From positions 1 to 61,867 of the forward strand of contig JBBHKE010000864.1 of assembly GCA_037447655.1 (NCBI GenBank): DNA of 61,867 nt, written 5' to 3'. Under the pieces are notes generated by a model. The model did no database searches. It worked only from the letters and a program-made list of their open reading frames with translations, and was not told the DNA's origin. The translations under genes were made by a program, and so were the position numbers. Below are positions 55,628 to 61,867 of this stretch, in pieces. Each line of letters opens with the position of its first letter. Position 1 is the first letter of the stretch. Source of the DNA: Zygnema cylindricum (lineage: Eukaryota > Streptophyta > Zygnematophyceae > Zygnematales > Zygnemataceae).

Positions 55628-58600
55628 TATCTGTGTTTTTGTCTCTGTTTCTGTTTCCGCTTTCTGTCTCTCTATCTCTTTGTCTTTATTTCTCTCTATC
55701 CGTGCCGCTGTCTCTTTCTTTGACTTTCTTTACGTATTGTGTCTAAGCCTCGGTGAGACAATTGAAAAAACCTTAAAATTGAAAAAACCTAAATTTGAAA
55801 AAAGTCAAAAGAAAAAAATGTTAAAATGTTTTTTTGGGCAGGTGAGTTATTTGGCTGTTGACCACCTTTTTCCGGATGGAATATTTGGACCCAATTTAAT
55901 ACCTCAGAAATGTCTCTCGCTTTTCGATTGGATGGACTCCAAGAATCTCACCCGATTGAGGTAAATTATGATTAAAGTATTTAATTAATTATAACATTGG
56001 ACTATTACATGTAATTATTACCATTGAATTATGTATGATTTTGAATTATCTATGATTTTGAGTTATATATGATTTGAATTATATATGATTTTCAGTTATA
56101 TATGATTTTGAATTACATATATGATTTTTGATTGGAAGTAAACTAGATTTGTTTTGATTTGGAAGGTTGAATCAGATTCGATTTAATATGTATGTTGGAC
56201 TTAATATTTTAAACTAAGTATATTTTTGTCTTAATTTGGATATTGATTTAGATTAAGTTCAAAGGAATTAAATTTTATTTCTTTTGAAGGTTAACATTAG
56301 ATTTGATTTAACATTCATGTCGGATTAAATTTGATTTGATTTCATTTCATTTGATCTGATTTTTTTTTATTTGATTTGTTTTGTTTAGGTTTCAAGATGA
56401 AATATATTTTATTTTATTTCGAAATTGAATGAGATGTGGTTGGATTTTGAAATTGACTTAGAGATTTAATTTAGTATATAAGCTCAAATTTGAGAATCTT
56501 AAACCCATTTAGACTCCTTTTAAAATTGAATTTGCTTCGAATTAATTTTGAGGACGAATTATATTTAATTTCTTCTGAACTTGATGATCTTTGAATAAAA
56601 TAAAAATTATCAACCAGGAAGTTAGAAAATTTAAACCGACAAGTTTTTTGGGAGAGGGTATTTTCGAATTAATTTCAAAGTGGAGAATTTGTTAACTCTT
56701 TTTTTCACAAATCTGAGTCAGTTAGACAATTAGACTCAACTTTTACTCAGTTTTTTTCACAGTTTCACTCTTTTTTTATAATTTGACTCAATTTGACTCT
56801 TTTTGTCACAAATGGCTCATTTCGTTTCTTCTCCCTCTCCCTCTCCCTCTTTTCCCTCTTCCTCTCTCTCTCCTTCTCATTGTTTTTCCAATTCGACTCA
56901 ATTTTTTCTCGCAATTCGACTCAATTTGACTCCATTTTTCACTTTTTGACTCCATCTTTTTTTACTGTATTTTTTTTTCACTTTTTGACTCCTTTTTTTA
57001 TCACAATTTTTCCTATTAATTTTACAGGTGGAAGTAAAACATGTAAAGGAAATTGACGAAATTTTCGATGCCATAAGTTACAGTAAAGGAGCTTCCGTTA
57101 TTCGAATGTTACAAAGTTATCTCGGAGCTGATGCTTTCCAGGTGTTTTTCTTTTCCTTTTTTTTTTTTCCTCATTTTTTTCCTCTTTTTTCTCCTCATTT
57201 TTTCCCCTCGATTTTGCGATGTTTTTTTGGGTCAAGTTTGTCCAGGATTTTTTTTTTTTTTTTTTTGAAGTTTTTACTCTCTGGAAGTACTTCATGCTAC
57301 TTCTTTTATGTTTTCACATTTTTGAAAACTATTTCCAAAAAAATGCAAAATATTTTTTTTTTTTTTTTTTTTAATTCATATTTTGCTCAATTTTTTTTTT
57401 TATCTGTAAAGAAAATAAAAATTTGGGATTGGAGGATAATAAACCTACCTAAAAAAAAAAAAAAAAAAACAAAACCAAGAATGAACTAAAAATTGTGATA
57501 TTAATTGTATTGTTTTTTGGGCACTATCGGGCTTTACAGAAAGGATTTTGTGAATACATAAAAAAAAAAAAAGTCGTTTCAAAAGAAAACTTTTTGTTTT
57601 TTTTTTTTCTTTGCATTTAAAAACGCAGCAATAGATGATTTTCGGGAAAAGCTTGAACAAACAAAAAAAAAATGAAAAAAATGCAAAAAATCATAACCAA
57701 AAAATAGACCCTTTTTTTTATGTTTTCTTACCGTTTTTGCGTTTTTTCGAGGTTAAAAAAAAAAGTTTAAAATTGCAACAATAGACTGTCTTTGGGAAGT
57801 TTTTAAGCAAACCAAGAAATACACAACAAATGATAACAATGATTATATTGTTTTCTTGGGATTTTTTGGGTTTTACAGAAAGGAATTTTGGGAATACGTA
57901 CAAAGTAAATAAATAAACAAATAATAACAATCAACAATACAATTTATATACAGTTTTTTCACGATTTAATGGGTAAAAATTATACCGTTTTCTTGGTATT
58001 TTTAATGGGTTTTACAGAAAGGACTTTGCGAATACGTAAAAAAATTTGCGTTTAAAAATGCGGCAACCGACGACCTTTGGGAAGCTTTAGGGGGAAGTAC
58101 AGGAGAGCCGGTCTCCGAATTGATGAATTCTTGGACCCACCAACAAGGCTATCCTGTACTCAAAGTAAACCTTGAAAACGACAAAAGTCTCTCAATTCAA
58201 CAGGTGAGAAACAATTTTTAGTGAAATTTCCATTTTCGACTATTCAAAAACCTTAAAAAATGACCCAAAATACCCAGGAAAAGCCCTAGAAAAGCCGTAG
58301 GAAAGTTCTATAAACAATGTAAAATTATCCGAACAAGGCTATCCCTGTACTTAAATAAACTTCGAAAATGACAAAAGTCTCTCAATTCAACAAGTGAAAA
58401 ACATTTTTTAGTGAAATTTCCATTTTCGCCTTTTCAAACTCTACAAAAACCTTAATTAAACTTCAAATACGGAGAAAAAAGCCCTTGAAAAGCCCTAAAA
58501 AAGGCCCATAAAACAGGTTTAAAACATCCGGATTTGGATACTCTGTCCTCAAAATAAAACTGGAAAACGACGAAAGTCTTTCAATTCAAAAGGTTTGAGA

Positions 58601-61109
58601 AAAAAAAGGTGTGAGGTGTTTTTTTTTTTTTTGGGTTTTCATTTTATGTTTCGAGAAATTTAGTTTACAGAGTACTGTAGGATCTCGTTAAAAAAAAAAA
58701 AGGTAGCTTTACATCAATATTACTCTATTTTAAAATTTGTAATTAAAATACAGACGAGTATTAGACGAAAAATGGAAGATTTTTTATTTTGTAAACTTTT
58801 AATCTTAGAGGATTGTCAGACTTTCAAAATTGAATGTAATTTTACATGACACATTCTGAATTTTACCCGAGCATTCTGAAATTTAACTGAAATAAAATTT
58901 ATAAAAGATGAAATTTTGTGATTGCAGGAGCAATTTCTAGTTTTAGGGTTGCCTGGAAAAGGAGAATGGGTTATCCCTGTAACCCTAATTCAGGGAAAAG
59001 TCAAAAATTTCCAAAGGACTCTTATGAGAGGACAAACTGCCTCTATTCCTTTACCTCGTAAGTTACACCATAATTATTGTGGATCCAGTTTTTTTTGCAT
59101 TTTATTTGCATAAGTACAAATCGAATCAATATTATTATGATACGTGATAATAACTATTATATCCGTTACCTCATTTTTTTGCTTAATCATACAAAAAAAA
59201 TGTCGATTGTAAAAAGATATTTTGAATTATCGAGGACATTTTAGCTGATTACCGTCTTATTTTTCTCTCCCTCCCTCCCTCCTTTATCCTTTATCAAAGA
59301 AACAAGCCTGGCCAATGGCGGCGATTCGTCTTCTTCTGCGGAGAAAAGTTGGATAAAAATAAATGTGGGGCAAGTTGGGTTTTATCGGGTACAATACGAT
59401 TCGGAGCTTTCGGAAAGATTGGTAAAAGCCGTAAAAGCCGGAGAATTGGAACCCGCGGATAGATTCGGTGAGTTTAAAACCCCGAAAAGAACAAATAATA
59501 TGCATATTTATGTATGTATGTATGTATGTATATATGTATATATGTATATATGTATATATGTATATATGTATATATGTGCATATGTATATATGTGTATATT
59601 TATGTATATGTATTTAATATGAAAGTTTTTGGTTTTCTAAACTTTGATTTGGTATTTGATTTTTATGTTTCTTATGCTGGTGGTTTTCGTAAAATTTGTC
59701 CTGACATTTGATGCAAATTTTGGGTGTGTGGTCTTTCTTTTGGTTTTTTCCCATTTGTGACGATAAATAAATAAACATTTTGCAGTAACTAACATTTATG
59801 TTATGCATGTATAATTACTTGAAATTTATATTACATACCCATTATGTTTTACATCTATAATTATTCAAACATTACATAACATCTACATTATGCATCATTA
59901 ATTGTTATGCACATATACATTTCCAAAATTACATAACAATTTGGTTAAACATATCTTATTGTCAAAAGGTTACTTCACATAACATTTCTATCGATATATA
60001 CACTATTTATATAACAATATTTATTTTGTTATGTGTATACAATCATTGAAACATTTACTTTACATACCATTTAAATCATGCATAATATGTATTTATTCGA
60101 ACTATTGCGTTACATAGTATTCAAATCATGCATACATATAAATAATGTCATTATTCAATCGTAAACATCTAACATAACATACGGTTTTAACTTTATGCTA
60201 AAACTTTTTACGTTAATTTACATTTATGTTTCACATTTATGTTGTTGTTGTAGTGGTTGTTGTCGTTTTCTGATACATTGATGTTTATTCTGTTTTATGT
60301 TAATGTTGTTTTATGTTTATGTTTTTTTATGTTTATGTTGTTTTGCGTTTATGTTGTTTTATGTAAATGTTTTTTTATGTATTGTAGGCCTTTTGGACGA
60401 TTGCTACGCTCTCTGCCGAGCTGGCAAGCAGCCATTGGGCGTCCTTCTCCGGCTAATGAGCGCACTAAAAGACGAAAACGATTTTACGATGCTTTGTGCC
60501 CTCAGCGAGGTAAACCTCACTCGTATATGTCACCCGAAGAAAAGGACAAAACTAGGTTTGTTTTTGGGGATAAGGTAGTGATTTGATTGGAAGTGATTTG
60601 ATTTTTAAGCTTTTCTATCTGCCACTATTTTTTTGCAGTAATTTTATTTTTTCCTTTTGTTTTGAAATTCACTTTCATTTACGTGGTTTTTTGGGATGTT
60701 TTGCTATAATTAATGTTTTCCATTTTTACCTTTTTTTCATTTTTGAACGTTTGCTTGTTGTTTATAAATGTTTGACACTTTTTTTTTAAATGTTTATCCT
60801 TCGTTACTGTTTGATATTTTTTCTATGTTTGTCATTTGGTAATGTTTGTTGTCTATTGTTTCAACGGTTAGTCGTTGTTTTTCTTCTTTGACTAGCATTT
60901 TTCACTTTTAATGTTCGTTAATTGTTTATTAATGTTTGTTAATTACTCGTCAATGTTTTGCTAATTACTTATTAAGGGTTGTTAATTGTTTATTTTTTGG
61001 TATTTTGACAGATTGCCTCGGGTACTTTGAGGACATTGGAGGACGCTTTACCGGAAACCGTAAAAGATTATCGAGTTTTTGCCGCGAATCTTTTTCGATC
61101 GAAAGCTGC
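47727..61109 (+). CDS. M1-family zinc aminopeptidase, exons 1-14 (3' end beyond window; frame break in exon 8)
   Basis: Exons: 47727-48086, 49803-49948, 50643-50745, 52228-52414, 53222-53315, 54005-54158, 55089-55193, 55842-55960, 57028-57141, 58018-58203, 58928-59057, 59300-59467, 60388-60509, 61012-61109. All introns are GT-AG with matching phases. About 695 residues are covered; the family is usually 870-900, so the end of the C-terminal helical domain is missing. Seen: hydrophobic N-terminus [17 protein letters not shown] (possible anchor or targeting segment), [11 protein letters not shown] then the beta-sandwich domain, [16 protein letters not shown], the GAMEN substrate motif (319-323), the zinc site HELAH (355-359) with E378 in WLNEGFASW, and [11 protein letters not shown] with the catalytic tyrosine. 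It is closest to cytosolic puromycin-sensitive / plant APM1-type enzymes, which remove N-terminal residues from peptides. Exon 8 is one base short between CCG and TGG (55875-55876). Start chosen as the first in-frame ATG; upstream frame opens only with TTG. Confidence 0.9.
48170..48262 (+). repeat. Decayed copies of the aminopeptidase exon 1 donor end
   Basis: 48219-48262 (GAATCTTTGATTAACC...TTTTACAAGAATTGAAAAAA) copies the exon end GAATCGTCGATTAAACTGGT...TACAAGGAACTGGAAAAG. A weaker copy lies at 48180-48210. Both have lost the GT donor. Confidence 0.7.
48947..49170. repeat. (TC)n-(AC)n and CT-rich tract in aminopeptidase intron 1
   Basis: A 30-base CT run passes into a CA run and then CCCTCTCT-type sequence. 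The remaining intron to 49802 is T-rich, with TTTTGTTTTG runs and a few AACTTTTTATTCC-like repeats. Confidence 0.85.
50150..50605 (+). repeat. Four decoy copies of the aminopeptidase exon 3 acceptor and exon start
   Basis: TTACATTTCAG (or a variant) followed by a copy of TTCTTATACGGTAAATGGAG occurs after 50180, 50320, 50447 and 50541, before the real site at 50642. Spacing falls from 140 to about 100 bases. Copy 3 has CAT in place of CAG. Copies 1, 2 and 4 keep a usable-looking acceptor but hit a stop codon within 13-14 codons, typically CAG-TAA where the real exon has ATGGCGG. Each copy is followed by A-rich AAAAAGA-AGAAAATAAAT sequence, so the unit includes intron. Confidence 0.9.
50780..50870. 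repeat. (TC)n microsatellite in aminopeptidase intron 3
   Basis: More than 40 bases of pure CT repeat, then CCCTCTGTGTCGGCC and further CT. A similar run sits at 49957-49993, just after the exon 2 donor. Confidence 0.95.
51480..52180. repeat. Two degenerate tandem-repeat arrays in aminopeptidase intron 3
   Basis: 51480-51720 has about four units of roughly 60 bases sharing AGTGTAGTTAATGCTAATAA and TTTACTAACTCTAATGCA. 51860-52180 has about ten units of 25-35 bases sharing TTTATGTTCAAATATTTTCA. Neither array resembles the flanking exons. Confidence 0.75.
52415..52980. repeat. TTGTATTTTT and TTATTGTTTATTG simple-sequence intron 4
   Basis: Low-complexity T-rich intron with short-period repeats from the donor onwards and an A20 run near 52946. 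It has no exon copies. Confidence 0.7.
53599..53636. repeat. (AT)n microsatellite in aminopeptidase intron 5
   Basis: About 19 AT units between decayed copies of the exon 6 acceptor region. Confidence 0.95.
53752..53952 (+). repeat. Decoy copies of the aminopeptidase exon 6 acceptor and exon start
   Basis: 53911-53952 (GTATTTTGAGACTCCTTATT...AAGCTGGACATGGTTGCC) is a clear copy of the first 48 bases of exon 6 with a 6-base loss; TTTAG precedes it. 53752-53795 (GTTATTTGGGGACG...ATTCTCTTCC) is an older copy. Each is followed by a copy of the AATGCAATTAATAAAC-type intron text that precedes the next. Confidence 0.8.
54303..54605 (+). repeat. Three decoy copies of the aminopeptidase exon 6 donor end
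   Basis: The real end GGTCGACAACGG/GTGAGTTGAC at 54158/54159 is echoed by GGTCAACAACGG/GTGAGTTGAC (54330/54331), GGTCGAAGGCAT/GTGAGTTA (54445/54446) and GGTAGACAACAG/GTGAGTTAAC (54596/54597). All three keep a consensus GTGAGT donor. Each is followed by a TTCCGTTCCG/TTCTGTTCTG run like the one after the true donor. Confidence 0.9.
55200..55735. repeat. CT/TCTG-rich microsatellite in aminopeptidase intron 7
   Basis: CTCTGTCTCTTTCTG units give way to a pure (CT)n run of over 60 bases (about 55560-55624) starting a dozen bases after the exon 7 donor. The frame that reads through it from exon 7 (Ser/Leu/Cys/Phe) is an artefact. Confidence 0.95.
55961..57027. other. Aminopeptidase intron 8
   Basis: AT-rich, with repeated TATATGATTTTGAATTA units at 56020-56120 and TTTTGACTCCATTTTTCAC units at 56700-57010. 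No exon or gene within. Confidence 0.7.
57530..57905 (+). repeat. Decoy copies of the aminopeptidase exon 10 acceptor and exon start
   Basis: TTTACAG/AAAGGATTTTGTGAATAC at 57539/57540 is followed by TTTGCATTTAAAAACGCAGC (57611), a copy of over 100 bases of exon 10 with indels. 57735-57810 is an older partial copy (AATTGCAACAATAGAC, CTTTGGGAAG). TTTTACAG/AAAGGAATTTTGGGAATAC at 57878/57879 is a third. The real junction is TTTTACAG/AAAGGACTTTGCGAATAC at 58017/58018. Two decoys keep full acceptors. Confidence 0.88.
58331..58592 (+). repeat. Two decoy copies of the aminopeptidase exon 10 donor end
   Basis: 58331-58393 (GAACAAGGCTATCCCTGTAC ... CTCTCAATTCAACAA/GTGAAAAAC) and 58527-58592 (CCGGATTTGGATACTCTGTC ... 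CTTTCAATTCAAAAG/GTTTGAG) copy the last 60 bases of exon 10 (CAACAAGGCTATCCTGTACT ... CTCTCAATTCAACAG/GTGAGAAAC). Intron text such as TAGTGAAATTTCCATTTTCG after the donor is duplicated too. Confidence 0.9.
59508..59610. repeat. (TATG)n / (TATATG)n microsatellite in aminopeptidase intron 12
   Basis: TATG units, then TATATG units, just after the exon 12 donor. Confidence 0.93.
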
Positions 61110-61867
61110 GTAAGAATTTATACACTATATTTCAAAGTATATTTTATAGCATATAATGTATAGTATAAAATATATTTTTATATTTTTATATAATATACAA
61201 TATATAAATATTTAATTTGTACAACATTAATGTGCGGTAGAAAATGGGAATATAACATATAAACATATAATATATATATATACAAAATATAATATATATC
61301 TTGTAAAATACAATATATAAATATATAATTTGTACTATTTTTTAAGTGTGGTGGAAAATGGGGCGCGGGGTTTTTTAAATAAAAAGCAAGATTGTGGTTT
61401 TAAATTGGAGTGGGGTTTCACCAAAAAAAAAAAAAGGAAGACTGCAGAGGGGGGGAGAGGGGAGAGGAAAGGGAAGAGGGAAGACAAAAGTGGGCGAAAG
61501 AGAGGAAAGACGGCTGGAGAGGGAAGAGAGGAGAGAGGAAAGGGAAGAGGGAAGAAGTGCGAGGGGAGAGGGAAGGGAGCAGAGGGGAGATGGAAGAGAG
61601 AAGAAGAGGGAAGAGAGAAGAGGGGAGAGGGAAGGTTGGAGAGAGAAGAGGGAAGAGGAGCAATTATTGATGACAAAATTGTGATATTGTCAATATATCA
61701 AAAATCTCAAAAATTGTAACAGTGTGGTGTCAGGGCCTGTACGGAATTGTGGGTTGCCTGATACTTTTTAGTACGGAAAACAGAGGGAGAGGGAGGGAGA
61801 GAGAGAGGGGGAGAGAGGGGGAGTGGAGGAGAGGGAGTGAGGGGAGAAGGAGAGGGAGAGAGGGGAG
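61110..61867. other. Aminopeptidase intron 14, start
   Basis: After the donor GTAAGA at 61110, the sequence is AT-rich to 61430 and then purine-rich (61432-61660 and 61775-61867: GGGAAGAG, GAGAGGGA). No further exon of the gene was found, so exon 15 lies beyond the window or in the unread remainder of this intron. Confidence 0.6.

Noticed and set aside
55201-55746. Frames of Ser/Leu/Cys/Phe, including the extension of aminopeptidase exon 7 into a 328-codon frame.
   Set aside because: This is read-through of a CT microsatellite in intron 7. The donor GTAAGA at 55194 and the resumption of homology at 55842 define the exon.
55842-55960. Taking the uninterrupted frame of exon 8 ([17 protein letters not shown]...) as the true protein.
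   Set aside because: After HLFP it loses all resemblance to M1 enzymes. The +2 frame gives WNIWTQF and SHPIE, which match the family and the phase of exon 9.
34500-61867. A rule that intronic CT-rich tracts always lie on the sense strand.
   Set aside because: It holds for the S6-like gene and several INO80B-like and aminopeptidase introns. It fails for the GH28-like intron (purine-rich sense strand), INO80B-like intron 3 and aminopeptidase intron 14.
1-61867. CRISPR arrays, bacterial operons, rRNA or tRNA genes.
   Set aside because: No array of regular repeats with unique spacers was seen, and the genes are intron-split eukaryotic genes. I noticed no cloverleaf or rRNA core sequence, though I could not run a covariance search.

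Overview
This is eukaryotic nuclear DNA. All coding genes are split by GT-AG introns, many of them filled with simple repeats, and most of the rest is transposon-derived. The gene content points to the green plant lineage (streptophyte alga or non-seed land plant): a plant-clade GH28/pectin-lyase-fold protein, an S6-like protein resembling plant RFC3, and Ty1-copia elements primed by a plant-type initiator-Met primer-binding site. I cannot name a species.

Layout. 0.65-2.1 kb: 3' end of a GH28-like gene (-), whose upstream exons are not seen. 2.4-5.7 kb: simple repeat, a terminal inverted-repeat element and a hAT transposase remnant. 5.8-12.45 kb: a decayed + strand Ty1-copia element (A), with a second copia pol fragment (B, - strand) lying inside it and another repeat (family R) inserted in its protease region. 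12.4-18.1 kb: repeat debris, one weak ORF and a 95-bp tandem repeat. 18.1-25.0 kb: an almost complete but mutated copia element (C, - strand) with both LTRs, PBS, polypurine tract and probable target duplication; it also carries an R insertion. 25-32 kb: foldback repeats, a decayed non-LTR-type reverse transcriptase, minisatellites and a Ty3/gypsy RNase H scrap.

32.3-61.9 kb is gene-bearing. It holds a four-exon plant-type S6/RFC3-like gene (-, 32303-36076), a seven-exon INO80B-like gene (PAPA-1 plus zf-HIT, +, 40263-45543), and 14 exons of an M1-family aminopeptidase (+, 47727-61109) that continues past the window. Between them lie a large inverted-repeat element (37.7-39.1 kb) and MITEs sharing a TACACCGTGAATCGC terminus. 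I assembled all three gene models by hand from splice sites, reading phase and family motifs.

The most interesting signal is in the introns. At six exon edges of the aminopeptidase gene, and at one edge of the S6-like gene, the neighbouring intron contains one to four decayed tandem copies of the exon edge, with or without its splice site. These introns appear to have grown by repeated duplication across exon-intron junctions, leaving decoy splice sites. Other points of note are a one-base frame break in aminopeptidase exon 8, a TTAGGG-type tract starting at the first donor of the INO80B-like gene, and a MITE nested in the terminal repeat of a relative.
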